From NCBI GenBank assembly GCA_937625935.1, contig OW569378.1:372001-436000 (forward strand): a DNA stretch of 64,000 nucleotides. Reading direction: 5' to 3'. The position numbers and the translations under genes were made by a program. The notes under the pieces were generated by a model. It saw nothing but the letters and a program-made list of their open reading frames with translations. It was not told the origin of the DNA and did no database searches. Below are positions 11,152-20,907 of this stretch, piece after piece. The DNA is from Tetramitus jugosus. Its lineage: Eukaryota > Heterolobosea > Eutetramitea > Acrasida > Vahlkampfiidae. Within the stretch, counting starts at the first letter, position 1; every line of letters begins with the position of its first letter.

Positions 11152-12717
11152 ATGAAAACCAAACTAATCACAAGTATCCTCTTGGGTCTCATACTTTTCA
11201 CATGTTACGTTCAGGCTATGAGGCTGACGTCGCGGCCCTTGGTAAGGGGTCGATCCCTGAAACGAACATCTGCCAGCAACGATGTTGTGATTAAAGACCT
11301 TAAAATGTATGTGGATGGTAAGGAATTTATCATGAAGGCCATCGCCTATCAACCTGCTCCATTGGGTATTGCTTCCATGTCTCTATCAGGTTTCGGTGGT
11401 GGAGGCTTCTGTAGTGCCAAGAAGACTGCTTTCGGAGAGTACAAGAGTGCCTGCTTCGGTAGTGACTACTTTGATGGTGTGACATCAGATCCAAATAGAA
11501 CCCCTCCTGGCCCAACAGACTCAAAAGGCAAGTCCATCCCTTACTGGCAAGAAACATGGATTCGTGATTTTAAGAAGATGAAGGAGATGGGTGTCAACAC
11601 ATTGAGAATTTACAACATGGCTTTCGTTACAAAGCAATTCATTGAGTTGTATCCTGACGAGTATCAGGTCACTGACCCAGAGAGAGCGGCTGAACACTCT
11701 CAATTCGTTGACTTGGCCCATGAATATGGATTCAAGTTGATTTTACCCATCGTTCAAGATGAGAGTTTCCTTGGCTCTTCTACCAGTGCTCAAATTGACA
11801 AACACATTGAATCTACAGTAACTGAACTGGGAGATCACCCTGCTTTGATCATGTGGTGTTTGGGTAATGAGATGGGTGTGGACAAGAAGCCAACCCTATT
11901 GGACTTGGTGAACAAGAAGATGCAAGTCGTGAGAGACAAGATGAAGTCCATTCACAACAGAAGCGTTCCAATCACTCATGCTGTTGTGGACGACCCTTCT
12001 ACTTATGACTTTTTAATTGCAAACTTGAAGGTTGATGTTTTCACAACCAATGCTGGATACCGTGACATTCACATGGACCCATTGTGGGAAGGTGGTGAGG
12101 GTTCTTTCGAGGGATGGTCTGCAGCTTCCAAGACCCACAACTTGCCAATGTTTGTCGGTGAGTTCGGTATGCATCAAGAGGGAGATGAGATTACTCAAGC
12201 AAAGCCTGACTGGTTCAACCAACAATGGAAATCCATTGTTGATCACATTGACGACGGAACTATTGGTGGATGCTTCTTCGAGTACAGTGACGAATTGAAC
12301 AAGGACGGTATGCAAAAGAACATGGGTGCCATCAAGTTCAAACAAGCCACTGGATCGGATGGAAAAACTTCTGTAGACGTAGATTCTTGGATTTTGGACG
12401 AGATTGAAGAGAAGGAGTTCCTTTATGATTCGATTACAAAGGGATTGGACAACTCTTCTTTCAAGGCTTATAATTTCAATGCAAACGTGTTTACATTGCT
12501 CGGCAGAAAACAGTCAACCATCGATGGCGGCACAATTGACCCAACAACCTCTCCCAGCGTTTCTACTTCGACTGGAAGTCAACCAAGAGATTCCAGTGTG
12601 CCTCACGGTCATTCTACCACCACCACCAGCGCAGGTTCAACTTTGTTGAACAGCAGAACGAATGCTGTATTGTTGGTAGTCGTGTTAGCTGCGATGGCAC
12701 TCCTGTTGAGAATGTAA
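11152..12717 (+). CDS. Secreted, probably GPI-anchored clan GH-A glycoside hydrolase / glucanosyltransferase-like protein
   Basis: The 521-residue protein begins with a clear signal peptide (hydrophobic ILLGLILFTCYVQA) and ends in a Ser/Thr-rich linker plus hydrophobic tail (AVLLVVVLAAMALLL), the layout of a GPI-anchored surface protein. The body fits a TIM-barrel glycosidase of the GH72/GH5/GH2 type: MKAIAYQPAP near the N-terminus, GVNTLRIYNM, the acid/base loop MWCLGNEMG (Glu ~residue 239) and the nucleophile strand FVGEFGMH (Glu ~335). Fungal Gas/Gel proteins of GH72 share this layout and remodel beta-1,3-glucan. Here the substrate could be cyst-wall glucan or food polysaccharide, which is inference. 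There are no introns. Confidence 0.78.
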   Translation: MKTKLITSILLGLILFTCYVQAMRLTSRPLVRGRSLKRTSASNDVVIKDLKMYVDGKEFIMKAIAYQPAPLGIASMSLSGFGGGGFCSAKKTAFGEYKSACFGSDYFDGVTSDPNRTPPGPTDSKGKSIPYWQETWIRDFKKMKEMGVNTLRIYNMAFVTKQFIELYPDEYQVTDPERAAEHSQFVDLAHEYGFKLILPIVQDESFLGSSTSAQIDKHIESTVTELGDHPALIMWCLGNEMGVDKKPTLLDLVNKKMQVVRDKMKSIHNRSVPITHAVVDDPSTYDFLIANLKVDVFTTNAGYRDIHMDPLWEGGEGSFEGWSAASKTHNLPMFVGEFGMHQEGDEITQAKPDWFNQQWKSIVDHIDDGTIGGCFFEYSDELNKDGMQKNMGAIKFKQATGSDGKTSVDVDSWILDEIEEKEFLYDSITKGLDNSSFKAYNFNANVFTLLGRKQSTIDGGTIDPTTSPSVSTSTGSQPRDSSVPHGHSTTTTSAGSTLLNSRTNAVLLVVVLAAMALLLRM

Positions 12718-13243
12718 AGCTTGTGCCTCCAAGAGAGAAAACAAGAACAATAAGGCAGTGACATAGGAAGTGTCACCTGTCACTTGTAACAACAAAAAAA
12801 AAGAATTAGTAAATACAAAATTGAATCAAGTTGAACAACCAATATGGCTTCATAGGTGTAAACTTTAGGTTTTATTGTGTGCACATTGTAACATACTGTG
12901 AGAATCAACCTTAAAGCTTTCTTCCCCCTTCCACCACACGAACAAAGTCGTAGCTTTAGCATGACAAACATACAATGCAAAAACAAGACAAAGATGTTTC
13001 AAGAGCTTCAAAGTAGTAAGGTAAGTTGTATGTGTATTTAAATAATGGTGAGTGATGGTTGAGCAGCACCCGTCATAATGGTAATAGAATCATTATTGTC
13101 ATGATTATTTGTTATTGGTGTTGTTAAAAGGGTTTTGTTGTTGTTGTTCTTGTGTTCTTGTTCTTGTTGTTGTTGTGCAGAGAGAGAGTAGCTTTCAGAG
13201 AGAGAGAGAGAGGATAGAGGGGTGGAGAAAAAAAATATTGTAA
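12718..13243. other. Intergenic region between convergent genes
   Basis: This 526-bp gap lies between the convergent 3' ends of the glycosidase and Rho-type genes. A short interrupted repeat (cagtgacat...gtgtcacctgtcactt, about 12756-12785) could fold into a hairpin from AGTGACA/TGTCACT. A GTT run and a GAGAGA run lie at 13130-13215. No gene was identified. Confidence 0.4.
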
Positions 13244-14137
13244 TTATTGATTTCTGCACGTCTTTTTCTTCTTCTTAATGGCGGCAATTTCCTCTGCGGA
13301 TGCGAGCTTTTCTGGTTCAATCACAGCTGCAATCGCACTCTGAAACACCTCACCCAGACCAGTCTGTGTCTTGGCACTGCACTCTAGATACGCAATAGCT
13401 CCCACTTCCTTTGCCATTTTTTCACCTTCTTCCTTCTTGACAGCGTTGGTAACACTGGGGTCATCCCTCATATCAAGCTTATTACCTACAATGAGATATG
13501 GTGTCTCATGATGACAGTGTTGCTTAAGCTCTGCGACCCATTTGGTCTTAATGCGCTCAAAGCTGCTTCTGTCGGTCAAACTAAAGAACAATAAAAAGAC
13601 GTTGCAGTCTTGGTAGCTCAGAGGACGCATGGTATCTGTTTCGTTACCACTGGTGTCCCACAAGTTCAAATTAATTGTTTTACCATCATAGTTCTCAATG
13701 CTATATCGATATCATTCATATGATTATGTTTTTCATCAATCATCAAGAGCATCAGCACGATTTTTGGTTTTTTTCGTTGTTGTAAAGTTTTGTTGTTCGA
13801 CAAGAGTATTTTTTTTTGTAAAGTTTTGTTGTTGATTTTGGCGCCAATCGGCATGTACACAAAAGAGAGAGAAAAAGAAAATTTTGTGTGAGTACATTTT
13901 GTTGTATGGTTGAAAAAAAAAAGCAGTGTGTGTCGTGGTGAGCTCCAATTCACACATAAAAAAACAAAGTTGATGTTGTTGTTGTTTTGTCTTCTCATAC
14001 CTTCTAAAGTTATCAAAAGCAGTTGGCACATATTCATCAGGGAATTCATTTTCAGTGTACGACACTAGCACACATGTCTTTCCGACACCACTGTCCCCAA
14101 TATTTACACATTTGATATTTGAGAAATCTTTACTCAT
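13244..14137 (-). CDS. Rho/Rac-family small GTPase with altered G3 motif
   Basis: Two exons (14001-14137 and 13244-13700) join across a 300-nt intron (GTATGAG donor, gatatag acceptor) to give 197 residues. Motifs seen are P-loop [11 protein letters not shown], effector region [10 protein letters not shown]3 WDTSGNE, a Rho-style core ([20 protein letters not shown]), G4 [10 protein letters not shown] and G5 ECSAK. The C-terminus is a poly-Lys stretch ending KTCRNQ, so a Cys four from the end could be a prenylation site of unusual type. Rho proteins control actin, which fits amoeboid movement. The canonical G3 Gln (Gln61) is Asn, and the P-loop Gly12 position is Ser, as in many Rab proteins. 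The intron is long for this window. Confidence 0.88.
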
Positions 14138-15086
14138 TGTTGTTGTTGATGTTGTTGTAGTATTGTACGAATAATAGTATTATTATTATATATATGATGT
14201 TGTTGTTGTTGGGATATATAGATGGATTCGGTTGGTAACAATCTATATACTAATTTTTTTGCTTGTTGTTGTTGAGAGTAAATGCTTTTGTTGTTTGTTT
14301 GGTATGACACTTCTCTCTCTTTTGATGAGTTTTGTTGTTTTTGGGTAATGAAAAAAAAGTGATGCGTGTGTTTGCTGTTGTTGATTTTGGGTGAGGGGCA
14401 AACTCTGGTGGGAAGGCTGGTGGTGTGGTGTTGCTTGCTGTTTCAACGTTGGTAGGGAGCGCTCGTTCTGTTTCCTATCAGTCCTTGTCAAGTTGACCTG
14501 TCAATGTCACCAGAGACATGTTCCCATTGTAAGGATTCATGAACATTCAACGAATCATGCCAAAAAAAAGACCGGCCATTTTCTGTCGGAACATGAAACC
14601 GGTGTCTCCTTTTGTATGCCCTTTGAAAGATATCTTGTTTGATGTTTTCCCATGGAACACGTTGCCATGTGGAGGTACTCAATTATTGCCACCTTTCATA
14701 TGCTGAGCCAACATCATCGATTGGGTCACTTTTTCTGTACTGCGTTGGTTTCTTGTCAAATGTCAATAGCCGGGCTTTGGTCTACGATTTAGTGGCTAAA
14801 AATTATCTCTCGGAGAATTCATTGAGCTCCATGTGAAAACCTTGACTGTTTACCAGCTTGAAAAAACAAGTGAGTCGATGATCCAAGATCATCTCAAGTG
14901 GAGAGAAGAAAGCAAGTGTTCTTCTCTGCAAGAAAACTGTCAACCAAGTTCTCCTTCGGTTCGGCACAGAACGCAACAAGTCGAATTTGCTGTGTCACTC
15001 CTCCGAAACTTGCAAGAGAAACAACTCAAAAAAAAACAATGATCCCACAACATACGTAAGCACACACAGAAATCAAAGAAAAAATC
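14138..15086. promoter_or_regulatory. Long divergent intergenic region
   Basis: At 949 bp this is the largest gap in the window, between divergent starts of the Rho-type gene (minus) and the BRAT1-like gene (plus). The Rho-proximal part (14138-14290) is GTT and AT triplet repeat with an ATTATTATATATATG TATA-like run near 14180-14195. A near-palindrome TTGACCTGTCAA lies at 14493-14504. A frame at 14833-15042 lacks an ATG and resembles no protein. Some of the gap may be 5' UTR or a non-coding exon; I found no supported gene. Confidence 0.4.
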
Positions 15087-17767
15087 ATGTGCATCCACGA
15101 ACAACAATTATCCAATCAAAAGCTTCGTGAGGCATTCTCCAGCACAAACAACTCTATTGCTCGCATGAGTGAGACCGTGATGCTCAATCTCAAGCACTTT
15201 ACTGCACAAGATCCACTTGTAGAGTGCAGTGAACATGCAGCTTATGATCAATTCTTGCATTATGCTAATGAAGCATGGTGGCCCTTTCACATGTTGTTAC
15301 TAACAACATCCACTGATCAACAAAAACAAGAGCAGATCGGTAGCTCTAATCACGAAAGTGAAAATGATGATCAGCTAAAAAGAAATGAAAAAATGGTCAA
15401 TGAGATTGAGAATGAAATTGAAAAAGTTTTGTTTCATGTCTTGTTGAATAAGCAAAGATTGAGTTCTCATGTCTACATGAGCAAATGTTGTTTGTTGTTG
15501 TTGGGTCTGTACGCACAACGCGAATCACTCTTTGTGGAGAAGCAACATAAGCAGCGACAGCAGAATTCTGTTGACCAGTTTTTTGTCTTGTTGGATAGTG
15601 TGTTGATACCGTTGGCGATGAATCAACAATACACTGCGAGCGATGGAGAATTGACTTTTTTGCATGATCAAGATGAATTGTTGGTGAGAATTGCGTCGAT
15701 TCATTCGTTGGCGTTGATGGCCAATCATCGATCGGCTGCTGCTTGGATGATTCAAGAGAAGAATGTGATCTCAACAGTGATTTTCACTGGTGTATGTCAC
15801 AATAATCTATACGTGAGACATGCTGCTGCTGATTTGTTTGTGAGACTTGTTTATTTGAATCATTCTTGCTTGTTGTTGTCATCGGAAGCAACTGTAGATG
15901 GGCAAGAAGCGGAAGAGCATGCCATCTTGAAGGATGAAGTGGTGAGAAGAGAGTTGATCGATCGGTTGTACAGTGAACACAAGGTGGAATTTTTTGATTT
16001 TGTGTTAACTCTGATGCAGTACGCATTTGAGAGAAGAAGAGTCAGAGATGATGATTTATTGCATGTACAATTGAATCGCTTGTCATTGGAGAATGATGAT
16101 AGGATGACTGTCGCACAAGTACTACAGAACTTTATTATACAACATAGATTGATGGATAGAGTATTAGAAACAATGAGAGGGAGCTTGACGAATCATGAAG
16201 AATTATCCAAGGCAGGTGATGTGCTCATCTTTTTGTCGGGTTCTCGTTTATTGTCGGGCGAGAGTGCTATGAGTCTACTTGGGACTGATAGTTCTTTTGT
16301 TTTGAGTTCGTTCTTGAACTCTCTGTTGAGTTTTGATGAATATACAGTTGATCTAGCTTGTCGAGTGATATCTTCTTTGGACCCAAGTGTATGGAGAGTC
16401 AGTGAGCAGCAACAGAACCGCAATTACGCTTTGATACAAGTATTATTTGAAGATGTACAGGCGCTACTGATCATATCAATCGTGGATATCAAAGACAACG
16501 ATTTTGTAGAAAGTTTAAAGTCATTGAATAGTCGCAAGAAGTTGAAGCTGATAAACTTGCTTCTGAAAAGTTTGTGTGACCTAATCGTAGACACCAAAGC
16601 AGCAGCTCACTGTAGTCACATCTATCACTTTTTGATGGCAGTTCTGCAAGAGTATGAGCCGTTGCATTCATCTGTATCAGTCGTGGTCTATCGGCTGTTA
16701 AAGCATTTTCTTAATGTTCGAGAATATGTTGTCGATGCACAAAATTCGCACTTGAAACAACTCAAGGAGCACATGTTTACTAGATTCTCTTCCAGTAATC
16801 ATGCCACGACATTTACACTGATTGGTCAGTGTTTGCCACTGATGTGTCACAATGACATCGAGCAGTACTGTACAGTATTAACTGAACGGTTATTCGATTA
16901 TAGTTGGGAGATACGTGATTCATGCTTGTGCATTCTCGATCATTTGATCCAAACGAGAAACAGTCACAGCCAGATCGAAAAGATTGTTCAAATTCTATTG
17001 ACTTCCAAGTGGCACAATCAATATATCCAAGATATTGTTGTGAAAAAGTTGAGTGATTCACAACAATTTGTTCGGTTGTCTGCCATGACACTGCTTCGAA
17101 CAATGTTGCACAACAATCTATACACTGGTGATAAGATGGTTGCTTTTACTACTTCTGCTCAGATTATCGTCGATTCTGAGTTCTCGATCCGTAAGAGTAT
17201 TTTGAAAGCGTTTGAGCACTGGTCCAGGGATGGCATTTTGCCCTCATTAGATAACCTGCTCTCTCACCAGATGTTTGTAACTCACATGAAGGCTGGTGTA
17301 TCCAAAATCTTTAACGAGTTCGATTTCGAGTCCATGTATTACGTTCTAGTGTTTGCACACCAGCTATGCGAGTCAAATCAGACGAGTTCATCATCATCAT
17401 TAATTGAATTGATAATCACGACCAACATTTATGATATACTTTATGAATGTGTAAGTACTGTGTTCTATTTGTTATTGACTATGTGAAACTCGAATGTTTA
17501 TTTAATCTATTTCTTGCTTAGGTTTCGAACTGCTCAGTCGACAGAACCCAAAAGTTAGCAATCAGCATATCAGAGACACTCATGGATCTCTATCGGGAAC
17601 GTGGAGCCATTCCTAGTCAATTCCTGGACAAGCTTAACCAATTAATCACAGAGACAACAACTGTTGTGACTCAAGAAGTACAGGAGAACCAATTGCAAGG
17701 CACGAGCCAATTGATGGACATTGTGGACTTTTTCAAATTTGATCAAGAGGGCTATGACTGCTACTGA
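15087..17767 (+). CDS. HEAT/ARM-repeat protein, BRAT1-like
   Basis: The product is an ~869-residue helical protein made of degenerate HEAT repeats (LVRIASIHSLALMANH, YVRHAAADLFVRLVY, WEIRDSCLCILDHLIQ, QQFVRLSAMTLLRTML). A GTAAGT donor and ttgcttag acceptor remove a 71-nt intron (17451-17521), joining ...YEC to VSNCSVDRTQKLAI in phase 0. The C-terminal tail is acidic and ends EGYDCY. Overall size, late VRLSAM repeats and a terminal acidic tail ending in a Cys-Tyr pair resemble BRAT1, whose C-terminus is reported to reach the INTS11 active site in animals. I propose that link as inference; another HEAT scaffold is possible. Conceptual start ATG at 15087. Confidence 0.6.
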
Positions 17768-17903
17768 TCCAGATTGAGGTCTACCACCAACCAATCATTG
17801 TAAAAACTTCTTCTCCTTTGAGACATTCAAATGACTCTATAACCGACGAAAAGAAACCTGAACAAAAAGGAAATACTTCAAATTCCATCAAAAAACAACA
17901 AAC

Positions 17904-18527
17904 ATGAACACTCATAACACCATTGGTGGTCGTCAACTCATGGCTGATGATGACTTTCCAGATGTCATGAGTTTTATCAGTGCCATTCAAAAACAACAAC
18001 AGCACCAACAACCATCACCATCAGTAGCAACACAACAACAATCGATGCCAACACAAACAACAGCAACAACGACTACACAAGCGATCGCATGGCTATTGAA
18101 ACATTACTTGATTGAAGTACCGGTCAACCATGTGACTCATTGGTTATTTCACCTGTTTGATCACCATAACAAGAAGAGTGGTGATTTCATCATGTCATCC
18201 ATCAATCATAATGACTATTATCAGAGAGAAGAAATGATCTCTCGAGCCATACTCATTGAATTTTTCATGTTGTGCGTGTTTGTGAGCTTGATTATTGTTG
18301 CGTGGCGACATTATTATCCATGGATACAGGATTTGTTGCTTCAGATACAACCGACAACATCATCAGCGGAAACGGCGGCAGCATCTACCGTAGATGAAAA
18401 TTCTACGACAGAAGAAAATTTTGATCAAAAACAGCAGGTGCCGATGAATGATGGTAGCTCTTCTATTGATTGTGATGAAGATCAAGAAGAGGAAGAGAAT
18501 AGTGACAAGGAAGATGACCGTGCTTGA
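17904..18527 (+). CDS. Single-pass membrane protein of unknown function
   Basis: This is a 207-residue protein with an N-terminal Gln/Thr-rich segment, an amphipathic middle (AIAWLLKHYLIEVPVNHVTH), one transmembrane helix at about residues 114-131 (ILIEFFMLCVFVSLIIVAW), and a highly acidic Glu/Asp-rich C-terminal tail. There is no signal peptide. I do not recognise a family. It lies 136 bp after the BRAT1-like stop and 140 bp before the deacetylase start, on the same strand, with its own ATG. Composition supports a real gene. Confidence 0.6.
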   Translation: MNTHNTIGGRQLMADDDFPDVMSFISAIQKQQQHQQPSPSVATQQQSMPTQTTATTTTQAIAWLLKHYLIEVPVNHVTHWLFHLFDHHNKKSGDFIMSSINHNDYYQREEMISRAILIEFFMLCVFVSLIIVAWRHYYPWIQDLLLQIQPTTSSAETAAASTVDENSTTEENFDQKQQVPMNDGSSSIDCDEDQEEEENSDKEDDRA

Positions 18528-18667
18528 GAGTTTTTACCATTTAAGCTTCCAGAAGCTCAGACTCAACCGCGTGCGCACAAAAAATTTCATGTGTGGGATC
18601 GGAAACACAAAATCCTCCAAAACACACAAGCATACCCAACCTTGTCTCCAACCAACTCTGCTCGTAC

Positions 18668-19696
18668 ATGAATAGGTTTTATTCCAAGTTGTTCATCAGC
18701 AACAACAACAAGATCAACAAACAACTGTTGTCGGTAACAAAGAGAAACATCACATGTGTATCCACATGTCAATACAAGATTACCCATTCTTCCTCGTCAG
18801 TTCTCAACCATCGGAGCAAATGGGAACTGGTCAATGAAATTCTCTTCTCTCGCGGCATACTCAACAAGGATCAAGTCATTATGGACCCAGAAATCATTCA
18901 TGTGGATCATTTGAAACGAGTGCACGACAGTGACTATGTCGACTCGTTTTTGAATGATAAGATGGATATTCAAATGTTGAAAAAGATTGGTCTCGGTGTG
19001 TCTTCGTCAACGGGAACAATTGGAAAAGATGTGTATGATCGAGTGATGCATGTCATTGGAGCAACGTTGCAAGCAAGTCGAATCTCACTGGAAAATGCCG
19101 ATGGTAGGGCAGCCAATTTGTCCGGTGGTGCACATCATGCATTCCGTAGCTATGGCAGTGGTTATTGTGTGTTTAATGATATTGTGGTGGCGGGTGAAGC
19201 GCTGATAAGCGAAGGCAAGATTGAACGATATTTAGTGGTTGATCTGGATGTTCATCAGGGTGATGGAACAGCAGCCATGCTCGAAGGCAACCCAAATGCC
19301 TTTACGTTTTCAATGCACTGTGAAAAAAATTTTCCAATGGTGAAGAAGAAGAGCAGTTGGGATGTTGCTCTGCCTGAATTTACTGGCGATGAACAGTATT
19401 TGTCCACTTTGGACAAGTGCTTGAAACACATGCTCAAAAACCGAAACAAATCTTTTAATTATGACTTTGTGTTTTATCAGTCTGGTGTGGATGTGTTATC
19501 AGGTGATGGACTCGGTAGATTGTCTTTGACCATGGAGGGTATTCGGCAGAGAGATGAATTGGTGTCACAATTCATTGCTCAGAGTTCATGTCCTGTTACG
19601 GTGGTCATGGGTGGAGGATATCCAAAGGGAGATCACACTGCCCATGTAGTGGCCACAGCACATGCACAAACCATTGAGATGATGAATAGATATTGA
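18668..19696 (+). CDS. Bacterial-type class IV histone deacetylase family protein
   Basis: The protein has 342 residues when started at the first ATG (18668). The Zn-dependent deacetylase fold is visible: SGGAHHAF (paired His, ~154), DLDVHQGDG (metal ligands, ~196), SMHCEKNFP, QSGVDVLSGDGLGRL (second metal Asp, ~275) and MGGGY with the catalytic-loop Tyr. The GAHHAF / GYCVFND / KNFP pattern is closer to bacterial class IV deacetylases than to animal HDAC11 or class I HDACs. The N-terminus is rich in Lys/Arg/Ser/Asn and lacks acids, so a mitochondrial targeting peptide is possible. Substrate could be acetyl-lysine in proteins or a small molecule. Its stop is only 18 bp from the convergent neighbour's stop. 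Confidence 0.85.
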   Translation: MNRFYSKLFISNNNKINKQLLSVTKRNITCVSTCQYKITHSSSSVLNHRSKWELVNEILFSRGILNKDQVIMDPEIIHVDHLKRVHDSDYVDSFLNDKMDIQMLKKIGLGVSSSTGTIGKDVYDRVMHVIGATLQASRISLENADGRAANLSGGAHHAFRSYGSGYCVFNDIVVAGEALISEGKIERYLVVDLDVHQGDGTAAMLEGNPNAFTFSMHCEKNFPMVKKKSSWDVALPEFTGDEQYLSTLDKCLKHMLKNRNKSFNYDFVFYQSGVDVLSGDGLGRLSLTMEGIRQRDELVSQFIAQSSCPVTVVMGGGYPKGDHTAHVVATAHAQTIEMMNRY

Positions 19697-19714
19697 TTAC
19701 GAGATATTCAAATA

Positions 19715-20719
19715 TTATTTATTAATCACATATTCAACAAGGTAGGGACGATGATCAGAGGCTTCTGTCACTGGAACAGATGCACGCACACAAGTCATCT
19801 TGTTGTTGAATTCACGTGGGAGCCACAATAGCTGATAATCAATTCTCTCATAGGGCTTCTGGCTGTTGAATGTGAAGCCATCAGATGCTTTACCTGATCC
19901 ACACATTTCCCACGTATCAATCATATTTGCCTCGTGCAATAAAATTTGAACTGCTTCACTGCTTGGCTCTGCATTGAAATCTCCACTGACAATAATTGGG
20001 ATGTTTGTCTCTTGGAGTGGAACGACAAGTCGATGTGCGAGCTGTCTGGCTTCCTCGGCTTGAACACCTTGCAGACCCAGATGAGTTGTCACGTACCAAA
20101 TGAACAGTGGTTCTTCAGCTTGCAACTGCACTCGAACAGCAAGAGCACCCTGGCAGAAATCATCGGGAGCATACTTGGCACAACGTTCGTCGTCACGAGA
20201 GCGACGATAGCTACGAAGTCCACCTGCTGATGAAGGCTTCTCATACTGCAGCATTCTGTGCTCAACAATAGGTAATCTACTCATGATTCCAATACCATAG
20301 GCACCACCTTGAAATGGTCTAAACTTTGCAAATTGAAAGTGAGGCATCTTTGTGGCAGAAGCCAACAGAGCAATCTGATCATCACCTGGATGTCTCTGTG
20401 TCATGTTGTCCACTTCTTGCAACGACACGAGTTCAAGCTCACCATGTACACTGGGAGAGGATGACTCACTAATCCTATTGATCGTATCGGCTTGTCTTGT
20501 CAGATTGTACACGTGATCAAATCCAGAGCCACTCTGGATGTTGTAGCTCATGATTCTAAAGGAATAAGGAGAGGCCGCACTGGCCGTGGAAGAAGGGCAA
20601 CACAACAGCAAAAGGGATGGTAGTAGCATGGTCAGTACGCTGCAGATTACAAGCCTCGACATTGCATGACTGGCCATTCTGGATGTGTGAGACATTGGGT
20701 GGGATTTTCTTTTTGTCAA
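19715..20719 (-). CDS. Secreted endonuclease/exonuclease/phosphatase (EEP) family protein
   Basis: The 334-residue protein has an N-terminal hydrophobic segment (VLTMLLPSLLLLCC, then an A-S-A-A cleavage-like site), indicating secretion. The EEP core is complete by eye: SYNIQSG, the Mg-binding Glu in LQEVDN, GIGIMSRLPI, TTHLGLQG, the catalytic GDFNAEP, YERIDYQLL and the terminal SDHRPYLVEY. EEP enzymes of this size include secreted DNase-like nucleases, sphingomyelinases and inositol phosphatases; the substrate cannot be told from these motifs. Lysosomal/phagosomal or extracellular hydrolysis suits a phagotrophic amoeba (inference). No intron. Shares a 188-bp divergent promoter with the secreted repeat protein. 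Confidence 0.82.
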   Translation of the reverse strand: MTKRKSHPMSHTSRMASHAMSRLVICSVLTMLLPSLLLLCCPSSTASAASPYSFRIMSYNIQSGSGFDHVYNLTRQADTINRISESSSPSVHGELELVSLQEVDNMTQRHPGDDQIALLASATKMPHFQFAKFRPFQGGAYGIGIMSRLPIVEHRMLQYEKPSSAGGLRSYRRSRDDERCAKYAPDDFCQGALAVRVQLQAEEPLFIWYVTTHLGLQGVQAEEARQLAHRLVVPLQETNIPIIVSGDFNAEPSSEAVQILLHEANMIDTWEMCGSGKASDGFTFNSQKPYERIDYQLLWLPREFNNKMTCVRASVPVTEASDHRPYLVEYVINK

Positions 20720-20907
20720 GACCGTTTTGGTCGGGTTGGAGAAATGCTATTCCCCGTCTTCTCTTCCCCGACTAGAAGGTGAAGCTTCGGATATTTAAAA
20801 AATTGTAACCTGTCTCGCTGCAACCATTTCTTTGGGGGGCTTGCTGCCCAACACCCAATCGCAAACATCATCCCCATTCAAAAAAAGCTTTAAAGACCCT
20901 GATAATC
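20720..20907. promoter_or_regulatory. Divergent promoter with TATA-like box and ACCTGTC element
   Basis: This 188-bp gap lies between divergent starts of the EEP protein and the seven-repeat secreted protein. It holds ATATTTAAAAAAT at about 20791-20803 and, just after it, ACCTGTC at 20808-20814, roughly 95-115 bp before the repeat-protein ATG. Confidence 0.35.

Noticed and set aside
11164-12345. Several antisense frames across the glycosidase gene
   Set aside because: They are shadows of a clearly coding strand with signal peptide and active-site motifs.
14833-15042. Short frame just before the BRAT1-like gene
   Set aside because: It begins with GTG, has no ATG in frame at its start, and the sequence resembles no known protein. 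It could be 5' UTR.
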